DNA from: Adineta ricciae
Taxonomy: Eukaryota; Rotifera; Eurotatoria; Adinetida; Adinetidae
DNA length: 64,000 bases
Assembly (NCBI GenBank): GCA_905250025.1
Contig: CAJNOJ010000097.1
Location: 297,377-361,376, forward strand
Reading direction: 5' to 3'
This document shows, one piece after another, positions 23,801-33,800 of the stretch. A program made the translations under genes and the position numbers. The notes below the pieces were generated by a model. That model was not told where the DNA came from. It did no database searches and worked only from the letters and a program-made list of their open reading frames with translations. How positions within the stretch are numbered: position 1 is the stretch's first letter; every line of letters starts with the position of its first letter.

Positions 23801-24517
23801 TCTAATGTAATTTTTCAAAATCCATTCTACTTAATTTTAAAAGCCAATGATCATTTATATCACAAGAAAAATTACGATCGAGCGATCGAACTTTTGCGGG
23901 TTGCCATTGCATCGGATCCTATATTTGCTGTTAGCGCACGTTATAATCTTGCATATGCATTGATAAAACAATCGACGAAGAATAAAAGTGAGGCCAAAGC
24001 AGAACTGGAGAAAGCTCTGGAAACTCTTGAAAATATTCTCATCGCTCAGCACCAAACGATGTTAATTTCATTCAATACGAATCCAAATGAAACCAATTCG
24101 AAACTCCGAAACGATGCTGAAGAACAAATCATGAATCGGATTAATCTTTTATACCTATGTAAAAGTTTAATCGAAGAAGGAATTGCTGTTATTAATGAAG
24201 CCGAAGTTAATAAGAAAGACATTCGTGTGCAATATAAACTGTTGGATGAATTCTTCAGTGATATCAATAAGCCAACATTAGATATCGATGAATTCAAAGA
24301 AAGTGGATTTGTCGGATTTTTCCAGTTGACTGCCAAGAATCCAACGCCATGGCTTAGTATCATCACTGTTGGTCTCATTGGACTGGCGCAAGCAGCTGTT
24401 GGTGCAGCGATAATCGTGTTTTCAGCGGGTGCAGCCATCAATCTTGGTAGTATGTTACTGAGTGAAGGAGTAAATGATATGATATTCGCAATAAAATGTG
24501 GAATGACGGGCGAATTC
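20878..24517 (+). repeat. Second copy of 3.64 kb direct repeat
   Basis: Second member of the repeat pair, starting directly after the N and leaving homology exactly where copy A ends. Both members keep open frames and the same 55 nt intron (21546-21600 here). End-to-end overlap of this kind is what two unmerged haplotype contigs produce. Confidence 0.93.
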
Positions 24518-26806
24518 AGTTGGAAAGAATATGGTATACAGAAGGCGATCAGTTTGACAATAACGATAGCGACATGTGGAATGAGTGCGTTGAAAGAAGC
24601 AGGCCAATTGGCGAAATCAGGTTTCAAAGGTTGTGTGAGTGCGATTAGAGCTGCGACAGTTGGCGGCCAGCAGGTAATTGGACAATTTACAAAAAATGGG
24701 TGGAAACTTGTTGGCGAACAGATTGTTCACGCTTTTACTAAAGCCGGTGCTAGAGAAGTGATAAAAACTGTATTGGATAAAACAGTTCTAGCTGAGATTG
24801 GTAAAAAAATTAATCAAGAAATAACTGAAAATATCCAGACAAAAGTTCATCACGATGTTCAACAAAATGAAATAATCAACAAATTCTTAATTGTTAATAT
24901 CGCTTTGCAAAAGCCGCATGTTTATTATCAAGAAATTGACAGATTAGTTTGCCGAATTTTACACCCGCAAAGCAATCGATTTGTTCAAGCGGCTAAAACG
25001 ATTGCTTCAGGAATTTTAAATCGATTAACCAACGGCGTTACTGGACGTACCTTGCATATAATTACTGCAGGGAAGTGCCTTGGCGATCTATTGATATTTC
25101 TCGATAAATTTCTTCGTGAATTCAATGATGATTTGGCCAAAATGAAAGATCAGCTAAAAATCGATTATTTACTTCATAGTAATAAATCAAACGATATGGA
25201 TAAACGAACAGCTAAAGAGATAACTCAATCTTTGAATAAACAACAGTATATCGATCGAGATCATGTTCAAGTACTCAAGCCGCTGGAGTTACCGGCATTC
25301 AAACTGACTATACATGAAGCTCACCAGGTTTATGTGATGAATCTGTGCAATAATATTTATACAGAAACAATGAAACAGGCTGAATATGCAATCGAGAAAA
25401 ATTTGATTACCCAAACAATAATAACTCGACTTGCTGATTATATGACTAGTCGTCTTAATGCGGAATTAATCAATCCACTTGTACATGCTGGCGTCGATGC
25501 GACTGTGGATCATTTAGCAAACAAAATCGAACAGGCATATGCTGATAGCCGAGAAACATTAGAGGCACGAATAAGAAACCGCCGTGCTCAAAATGATATC
25601 ATTCGGCAAGGAGAATTTTTACGGAAGCGAACTGGTAAACAGCAAAAGAAGGATCAAAACATTTCTCCTCAGATTCAAGATCTTGCTAGTGCTGTAGAGA
25701 ATGATGCTCCTGGTGATTTGAAAGATATTATCGCTGTAAGTGCCAAACTTGGGCGTCCAGTACAGATTCACCGCAATGGGAAATACGATCTGACTATTGG
25801 CGATCCAAATTCAGGAGAGCCATTGAAAGTTAACTTTGAGGAAGCGCAAATGGGCAATATTGGACATTACACTGATGTGAATGGCAATAATGACATTGTC
25901 AGAACAGGTGCAACGGATTGTTTATTTGATGTACTCAGTACTCAAACGAACATGACATCGAACGAATTAAGACAAGTGGCAGCTGCTGGGATACGAGAGA
26001 ATTCGGACTTATATCTCAAAATGATGCCTTCTCTTGATCATCTCAAACAAAATCCAGACAGAAGTTTATTGTACGCAGGAGGTGACAACGCAGAATACAT
26101 AAGAGCTAGAAATCATTCCTGGGATAGTATCTTGGACGATAAATATTTGCCATCGAGAAAAATACTCGAGGAAGGTCTTAACAATGTCCTTGCTGCAATG
26201 GGAAATGATCCTGCTGCAATTAAAGGGAAACTCGTTTTAGAGACAATAATACACGATATTTATGATGAAGATGTCGCAGAAGTGATCGCTCGCGACAAAC
26301 AGATGAGAAACATTTTCTATGATTCGTTAAATCGACGTTTAGCCTACTTCAAAATGGAGAATCAAGAATTATTTGCTAAATCCAATACTTTGAGAACCAG
26401 TTTTAACAATGTAGCTTCGTATTGGAAGAGCAAAACACATTCTCAAGCTGATTGGAAGCTTTATTATTCTCAAGCAAATGTCAATGCTAATTTCTCAAAA
26501 TGTGATAGCTGGAAAGCTACGGATTTCTTACCACAGCCAGTGAGGAACATGATTGCAGGTCAACGTATTGAGACAGCTGGTAAAGAAGCTATCGTAACAT
26601 ATGGTCCTGCGGTAGCTCCCGTGCAATTTTTTTCATATTGCGGTAAATTAGTCGCTATTGATAATAGAATGACTTTGGCTCATGAATTAGCTGGAAATCC
26701 TCCGCTAAGGCTTATTCCTGCTAAACCGTCTAAAACGGAATTCAACAGAATGGGCAATCCAGGAATACCTCGTGAAAATAAACCGGAATATGACAAAAAT
26801 GCTTGA
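20878..26806 (+). CDS. Giant HEAT-like + SecA-like + OTU-like protein, copy B (5' end lost at N)
   Basis: Starts inside the HEAT region directly after the N; exon 20878-21545, intron 21546-21600, exon 21601-26806. SecA-like motor: GEGKS at about 21938-21952, DEVDSMFIDE at about 22235-22265, AGRGTDIG at about 23305-23328, QAFGRTSRQG at about 23404-23433. TPR-like helices at about 23856-24041, then a hydrophobic region at about 24345-24480 and further helices. Unlike copy A it continues to a natural stop. The C-terminal third holds a beta-rich stretch with RPVQIHRNGKYDLTIG and GHYTDV (about 25750-25880), immediately followed by GATDCLFDVLS with a candidate catalytic Cys codon at 25919-25921, resembling OTU-type cysteine protease motifs in swapped order. 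The end contains TLAHELAG, loosely reminiscent of a HExxH-type site but lacking the second His. An AATAAA lies at 26916-26921. Function unknown; the OTU call is tentative. Confidence 0.88.
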
Positions 26807-27254
26807 ACCTAAGTCCAATATTATGCGAATAATCCTTTCAACCTTTGTTTTTTGGGAGTGGCGTATCCTTTTTTTATTTTTATGCATTGTACACGCTTGT
26901 CTTCTTTTCTTTTCAAATAAACGTTCTATTCCTCAAAAAATGACTTACTTTAAATGATAATATTGATCATTTTCAAGGAAAATGAAAAGTTACAGCTAAG
27001 GTGGATCAAAATCATAAGTTAAAACTCAAATTTTGTTGTATAGTTAGTACGAGGAAAAAGTCGATCGCAAAACATTTTTAATCAAAATATAACTAGATCA
27101 TTGATTCGACGCACTTTACATCAGACTGTGCTACTCATAATATATTTAATAAAATGAAATTCAACAAACATATACCATACATGTTGTCAATATCGGATTC
27201 CTTGATATGTTATAAGTCAGACAGATAGATGTAAAATGTTGAAAAAGTCAATGT
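26807..27254. other. Convergent spacer downstream of SecA-like gene
   Basis: Contains the AATAAA (26916-26921) that probably ends the SecA-like mRNA, then AT-rich sequence to the 3' end of the minus-strand gene at 27255. No gene seen. Confidence 0.5.
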
Positions 27255-27974
27255 CTACTTTTTCGGACTGTACATTGCAAAATTTCCTGCACTTTTACTT
27301 GTTGATATACCCAATACTTGTCGTAAGCGAGTAAACGGTCGTACATGCTGTTTCCGGGCTTGTTCCATGTAAACCATAGCTTTGAATGCTCGCACGTCAT
27401 TATCATCGACATCACATGCAAAACGTCGAGAATCTAATCGTCCTTTGTCGCTATTCAGTGATGAGCTTGACGGAATATCATTTGTAGAACGTGACCATGG
27501 TCGATCTATATTAGGTGGAGATAAATAATCACTGCTTGATCCAAAAAAGATTTGCTCTTTCATGCCAAACGATGCTGTCAATGATAAATGTCCTTTTTGT
27601 TTTTCATTGCTAGCCGATAGTTTTACAGTTGGCGGACGTGAACGAACGTTTGTATCGTCTTCAACTAGAATCGAATCGTCCGAGAGTTGAGGAAGATCAG
27701 CTGTCGCTGATGTGCTACGTCGAAGATTTGTTGGTACTATTAAACGATCAGATATGATAATTTCGGGAGGAGGACGTTTATCTGTGAATGGAACTGATGT
27801 CGTCGACGATTGCAACGATAACTGACTAAGTGTCTGTTCAAGAAAACGAATACGATCGATGAGGAGCGAGTTGAAATTATTCAACAGATCTTCGCGAAGT
27901 CGAGCGAAACGTAACTGTGTGTCTCTATTTACGCAGAGATCATTAGTGCAACAATCATTAACAACGTTTTCCAT
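27255..27974 (-). CDS. Unassigned 239-residue protein
   Basis: Single open exon with ATG at 27974 directly behind a splice-type AG (27975-27976), so either the 5' UTR is spliced or trans-spliced onto the ATG, or upstream coding exons exist. The N-terminal 60 residues are helical and coiled-coil-like (QLRFARLREDLLNNFNSLLI then RIRFLEQTLSQLSLQ). The middle is Ser/Thr/Pro-rich and probably disordered, with phosphorylation-like SxxD patches. The C-terminus is basic (KAMVYMEQARKQHVRPFTRL). No transmembrane segment or enzyme motif. Codon use and length support a real gene; I do not recognise the family. It is convergent with the SecA-like gene. Confidence 0.6.
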   Translation of the reverse strand: MENVVNDCCTNDLCVNRDTQLRFARLREDLLNNFNSLLIDRIRFLEQTLSQLSLQSSTTSVPFTDKRPPPEIIISDRLIVPTNLRRSTSATADLPQLSDDSILVEDDTNVRSRPPTVKLSASNEKQKGHLSLTASFGMKEQIFFGSSSDYLSPPNIDRPWSRSTNDIPSSSSLNSDKGRLDSRRFACDVDDNDVRAFKAMVYMEQARKQHVRPFTRLRQVLGISTSKSAGNFAMYSPKK

Positions 27975-27976
27975 CT

Positions 27977-28646
27977 ATTGGCATTAGACAATTGTATAAT
28001 GATTGTTGTTCAACAATTAAGTTCTTGTCGGATTGGTCGACTAGGAGATAAATTGCTATTTTTCCATCTGTATCTAATGACAGATTGCGTTGATATAGAA
28101 GAGAAAAAAAGCAATTATGATTGATCACAAAGGAGGGAATGTTGAAAAAAGCGAGAAGACGAAGAAAAATAGATAGCTAATGGTTTTAGATTGAATCAAT
28201 CGTTATGTTAGTGTGCTTTCTCGTCTCTTGCCACTCACCGCGTGTATTTTTATTGAAGTACATGCTATTTGTGTTGCTCGTTCGCAAACAAGCTTTTCTA
28301 ACGGCTGCAAATTACATTCTTCTTTTTTTTTTCTTTCTCTCAATCTCTTTTTCTTTTGCATATCGCCCGTTATTGTAAAAATGAAAGCCCACAACAGCAC
28401 TAAACTCGGCCTAACATCTTCCAGATCATGAAAAAAAAACTCAAATGCATGCTGATCCGTCGTTTTCATGATCACTGTTGACTTTTACTGGAAAATGAAG
28501 GAGAGGATAATAACTATGAAGTGTATTCGTCATGCAATAAGAAATTAGAGATTAGATATAATAATATCGAATGGATTACATTTGTTTCCTCTAATGAAGA
28601 ATATCTAGACACACACGCACACCCTCAGAGAAGAAAAATAGGAAGT
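27977..28646. other. Spacer, low complexity
   Basis: AT-rich with T/C runs near 28321-28350. Overlapping open stretches on opposite strands at 28203-28475 are explained by low complexity and I do not count them as genes. Confidence 0.45.
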
Positions 28647-28943
28647 CTAGTCTTGTTGCATTGCATTAGAGTTCTCTGTCGATGTTGAGTGCTGACGAAA
28701 TTCGAGTTCACTGACGAGAGTTTGATAAAATTTCAGTTTGACATCATGATCATTGACGATGGAAGTTGGTTTTGTCGTCGAGCTTGTTCGATCGAGGATT
28801 TTCAGGATATTCTCGTCCGGAAAACAGCTGGCTGCTGTTTCCAAGTTCTTTTTACTTTTCTCAAATTCATCAATATTAGCTCGTAAGAGAATACATTGTG
28901 ATTTGACGCGTACTGGTATGGAATCGTCGCTGCCATTTGACAT
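28647..28943 (-). CDS. Small unassigned protein, 98 residues
   Basis: Short open exon with ATG at 28943. A T-rich tract ending GCTTAG (AG at 28962-28963) lies 18 nt upstream, as for other genes here, which supports it being real. The product is helical and polar: RVKSQCILLRANIDEFEKSK, a middle DENILKILDR, and LKFYQTLVSELEFRQ near the end. No signal peptide or membrane segment. It could be a subunit of a small helical complex, but no family is recognised. Downstream of the larger minus-strand gene at 29645-31783, 700 bp away. Confidence 0.45.
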   Translation of the reverse strand: MSNGSDDSIPVRVKSQCILLRANIDEFEKSKKNLETAASCFPDENILKILDRTSSTTKPTSIVNDHDVKLKFYQTLVSELEFRQHSTSTENSNAMQQD

Positions 28944-28963
28944 ATATGTCAGAAAGATTCGCT

Positions 28964-29644
28964 AAGCAAAAAAAAAGAGAAGTTCACATATAATTAAAGA
29001 GGTGTATCAGAATAAGTTCTTCATCGTTTTCCCTAATATAGTCATTAAGACAAGAGATATTCCACCAATTGTACACTTTTCAGCGAGAGCCTATGATTTT
29101 GTCGCATCTATGCATCCGGAACACAATCGGATGCAATTATTGTTGGTAATTAGATACATATTTTTTTAGAATCCTTAATCATCGAAGAATCCTGCTCACA
29201 TGAGATATTTCTAACTAATTTCATTGTTAAAACTTATACTGCAAACTGCTTGATATCGACGGCAACAACTATAATATTCTATCAACGAGTAAGAAAATAT
29301 GAACAATGGAATGAGGTCAATATGCTTTCTCTCGATGTTCCTAGCTGTAAGTGCATTTGTAAGAGTTCTATTGGCAAACATTATTCATTCGCCATACGTG
29401 ATTTCGCTGTTCTATAACTAATTATTTCCTATGTTGATATAATAGTCCGAAAACACTTACGGAAAACTCTTCTAAATAATCTTCTTCTTTTTTTATTAAA
29501 CAATACAAACAATGTTCCCTTTGTCTCTCAATGACGACAATCCGTTCGGACAGTCATGAATGTTCCTTTCATTCCGAATATCATTTGCATAATCACTTAT
29601 CAATCTAACTGATCTCTAGACGCATTTCCCCGTGAATAGATTTG
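28964..29644. other. Spacer, no gene recognised
   Basis: AT-rich sequence between two minus-strand genes. No open frame of note and no repeat. Extra 3' exons of the 29645-31783 gene could hide here if the GT in CTCATGGTTAGT near 29674 is used as a donor, but I could not find a convincing following exon. Confidence 0.35.
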
Positions 29645-31783
29645 TTACGCTAACGATTGAATTATTCTAAAACTAACCATGAGATGAGCTTTGAGTAGAT
29701 GACTGCATTGATGTTCATTTCCATATCGAACGATCAATTGAATAATCAGATCTGTGATGTTCGCACTACGTGATTGTCTTTGACGTAATGAATCGACGAC
29801 ATCTAAACAGGCAAGATGAAACGCAATTGAATTCGCATTCGATTCAATTGTTGTTGTTAACATAAAATCCAATAATCTGCCGAGATCATTATCATCGAGA
29901 ATACTTGAATGAGTAGTGAAAACACGTAAAAGTTCTAATCGAATATCATTGGCAGTTTGTTCATCGAGTAGAATGCATATTTGTGTTAGTTGACCAAGTA
30001 GACATTTGAAACTATCATTCGTGTTCGTGTTGGGTAGGCAAGTTAGAAGACGTAATGTGAGGACGAAGTTCTTCGAAGTTATCTCAGTAATCATTGGCAA
30101 GGAGAGAAACTGTTGAATGGAAGAAATACATGTATCAATCGAATGTTGTAATTGATGGGAATTCAGTTCCGTATTGAACAAACGTACGAATGGATAGAGA
30201 TGATCGATGGTGCTTGGAAATATTAACGATAGATTAGTTGAATTTGTAATCGGTTCTTTTGAACAGTTATTCGAGTAGAAATCGTAGATCCGATGAAATG
30301 TATTTGAGGCTACTAGAGCATCATAAGCATGATATTTAACTGTACGTATATGAGGCATTGCTAATAGCTGACTGATTAAATTTGAATGAATATCTAGTCG
30401 AAGGAGTTCAGCAAGAAATAAACCAAAAATTGATTGGAATTGTGCTGAAGGATACCGTAGAAACCAAGATTGAATAATGACTTCGCTTGCTAATTGAACA
30501 GATGTTGAAGTTATCGATAGATTAACATCATTGAGTTGAAGAAGGTGATTCATTGACGATAGGACTGTTTGCAGAGGTTCATGGTGAGATAGTCGCATCA
30601 GAAGAGAATACGCTATATCATACAGACTACCATATTCAACTTGAGTTTTACCGAAAGATACGGGAAGAAGTGCAGGTAGAATAAGTTGTGTTCGACATTG
30701 ATCGATGATGTCAAATAGATGAGAGATCAAGAGATGAATGAGATGAATAGATAGATCACTTGATTGTTTAGTTAATATTGTGTCGAGTGCTTCGATAATG
30801 CGAAATAGTAAGATTAGTGCAGCATATTTACATTTACCAGACGACAATTCGAGAGATAATTCATCAAAGAATAACTTTGAAGTGTTTGAAAGTGAATAAT
30901 CGATGAAATTGTGAAGAATTTCTTGTAATGGTATACTATTGTTGAAAAATTCCAGTTGATAACGATTCTGTTGACATGTGGCTGCAAGACAGTGATGTAA
31001 TTGAAGCATAGTGCGAAACAAATCATGGTAACTTTCAATTTGAGGTGTAATATGATAATATTGAAGTAATTTCTGCAGCATTTGAAAATACACACCAAAC
31101 ATCTATGGAATGATTGAAAAATAAACTCGTCTGTTGAAGTTCCACCGATTTACCTTAATCGTTGCCATTTCTCTATTTGTGTCTGACTTCTCGCGAAAGT
31201 GTTTGGCATATACACTGGACATCTGTTTCAATGTACTACTGTAAACAGCTAGAATTAAACTGTCGCTAGTATCATCGAGTTTCATTTGAGATAGTATTTG
31301 TGGTTCGTCACCGCCAGTTAATGTTTTAACAAGAAGTTTTTGACAAAATAAGGTGGTTATCGGGTCGAAATTAGTTATTGAATCTGTAATCAGATGTAAT
31401 TGTTCGCAAAAATGCCGTTGTTCAGGTGATTTACTCATTAATGTTGCAGTGCTAGGTGATTTGATGAATTCTTTTATTTGATTGTATAATGTCTTTGTAT
31501 TTGCTGTCAATTGATCTCGCGAAGAAGATGGAATCGTATCGGAATTCTCGGCACAAATCTTCGACATCGTTACACTGATTTGAAGAAGACATGGAAAAAG
31601 AAATGCAACCAATGTTGAATCAGACGATGAGGTAATGCGATTTAAATGATTGAAACATTCATTAACGAGAGATTCAGAATCATTTAATGCTTGTTCTTCA
31701 TGAAGACGTGAGGTTTGAAGGTTTTTTAGTCGTTGTTCGAGATTATTAACAAGAATCGACACTGTTCGAGGACTCGATTGCAT
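29645..31783 (-). CDS. Large helical-solenoid protein, unassigned
   Basis: Two exons: 31783 to about 31154 and 31102-29645, joined by a 51 nt GT-AG intron so that ...EMATIK continues MFGVYFQMLQKLLQYY. The product of about 695 residues is all-alpha, Leu/Ile/Ser rich, with repeating amphipathic helices like HEAT/ARM-type proteins (for example LIHLLISHLFDIIDQCRTQL, VIIQSWFLRYPSAQFQSIF). No catalytic motif, membrane span or zinc site is evident. A distant similarity in pattern to FIRRM/C1orf112-type recombination proteins came to mind (the segment around IIQSWFLRY), but I could not support it beyond helix pattern. The open frame after the last helices may continue into an undetected exon. Confidence 0.72.
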
Positions 31784-33800
31784 TTTGAAAGGAAATAGAA
31801 CTTCTCTTATCTGTTCTTTTCCTTCGAATTTTCATTGTATACAGCACGTACATTTACTATTCGTAACCATTCTAGACAAATGAAAATCGATTTGAACTTT
31901 TAATAAAAAACGGTCGTGGAGTTGACTGATGGGGGGGGGGGGTTCTTAGCACAAGATAACCATCAGTCTTCGGACCGCATGTATTGTTGTTTTGCAAGGT
32001 TTATATCTATTGCAATTTATTTGAAGTTATGCAATAACGCGTTAAAGGCGCAGCGATCAGCGAGTTTTGCAAGGCGCACATATGAGTCATCGTATGTACG
32101 GCAGATGTCTGTGTTTTTTTTTATTTGCTGAAGTGTACCCAACATGTAAACCGAGTTATTTCTTACAGAGAATTTGGGTGAATCAGAAAACGAGTCTATA
32201 CTCGATCGCATTGAACTCTTATATAATATTCAAAAGTGATTGATCGATAGAAAAATAGTTTCGAACAGAAACTGGTTATATCTAATTCCAAAGCATCCAA
32301 TGGATAGTCAACTTAGAATTTGAAAGAATGGATAAATCAGGGTGAGGGTGTTGGTCGACTTTTTCTTACAATCGTGAAGTTCACTTATCAATTTGACCTT
32401 GCTTGACTTGTGATACAAAGAACGACAAAATATCTCTTACTCGTAGCTCATAAACATGTTATAAAGCTCGTTTATCGAAAGTTAATTATCGATATTTTAA
32501 CCCTTTAGAACAAAACATGTTTTTATTATCAGTCACAAGAGAACACAACACGAAAACTTCGAATTTTATCCGAGAGTTATGCATATTGCAAAATATGTAT
32601 GAGATAGGAGACACTAGAAGCCATAGAAATAGATCAAATCTATTTAATAATAGAGTCAGTCGTACAAACGTAGGATACCTTCGGGCAGGATTGGACATTT
32701 TCTTGAGCCGATTCGTTTCAGCGTATGTTTCAATTTAACCAACACTGGTTCCAAGTACAACTGGATGAGCTCTATCGGTTCCAATCATTAAAAATGTTCA
32801 CCCCACTCTCACCCTCCAGAAAAGGTCGAACACGTGTCCAATATATCTTACCATCTGCAAAAGAATGTACCCCATGCAAAACAACAAGAAACCGCAGATA
32901 TTTATCAATATTTTTATTTTCTTTATCATTCACGAATCAGATGTCCAGTCAGTCTTATCTTCGAGCTCCAGTGAGATTCTGACGTAACAATATGCCATTG
33001 GAATTTCATCACAATCAAATTACCCTTTCAGCAGTTACACTGTAGACCGACAATAGAAAGCACACTAGGTGCTTCTAGTAATGCGCTCGCTTTCTCAGTA
33101 TACTATAAGCTCAAAACATTTTAAAATCTGTTCCTACCAACATATCGGTGATATTTTGACTCCCTTCAAATGAAGCACAGATTTCCGGGCAACCCGGCAT
33201 CCAGCACATCTAGGAGGGTTTATAAGTGTTAACAGACACAAAGATAGTTTGGGTGAATCTCATCCTCATACCCACCCCCAAAGAATTGCCATCATTATTT
33301 ATTGGAGAATTTTCGGAAGATCAATATCCTCTTGCGTGTCGACCACCAACTTCTTCTTGGTTCAGTTTCATCATGACATCTCTTTGGGATTTGGACAGAG
33401 ATTCATTCTCACTCATCCTTCCATTCAAGTTAATTCGATTTCAAATGACATTCGACTAATGTTAAGTTTGGCTCGCTTTTCACAACCTTTTTTTTTCATT
33501 TATATTTCACAAAAGAAAATCACAACTTTATACTACAATCATTTTAATAAATCCCTTGAAAATTTGTTAAATCAATAATAAAAAAAAGAAGAGTTTGTAT
33601 AGCAAAGCAAAACACAAATCGTCATCATTGAGAATATTTGTACGTATATATAGTACCACAAGTAGACACACATAAGTTATCATCAAAATGAAGCGAACAG
33701 ATACAAACAAACAGATGAATTAAACACACGCACACTTATGCTAAAGAACAACAACAAAAATATATGTATATATTAGTTAGAAAAAAAAAAGAGAGCACAT
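31784..33800. other. 2 kb intergenic region
   Basis: Holds the 5' flank of the solenoid gene and the 3' flank of myosin VIIa. Contains a 12-base G run at 31931-31942 and A-rich stretches at 33570-33790. Open stretches at 32517-32982 and 33226-33578 overlap in several frames and show no domains. No gene, RNA gene or transposon was recognised. Confidence 0.5.
31931..31942 (+). repeat. Homopolymer G12
   Basis: Run of twelve G (C on the minus strand) in an otherwise AT-rich spacer, about 150 bp upstream of the solenoid gene start at 31783. Length may be inaccurate in the assembly. Confidence 0.9.

Noticed and set aside
26640-26700. Zinc metalloprotease motif (HExxH) in TLAHELAG
   Set aside because: Only H-E is present; the second metal-binding His is missing, so no catalytic call is justified.
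13199-26806. Bacterial contamination as the source of the SecA-like genes
   Set aside because: The genes contain GT-AG introns in frame, an animal-style poly(A) signal, and sit between animal genes in continuous sequence.
28203-28475. Possible genes on both strands in the low-complexity T/C tract
   Set aside because: Frames are open only because of T-rich repeats; no domain and no consistent codon pattern.
32517-33578. Open stretches upstream of the solenoid gene
   Set aside because: Several overlapping frames, no domain, no splice-linked partner, low-complexity translation.
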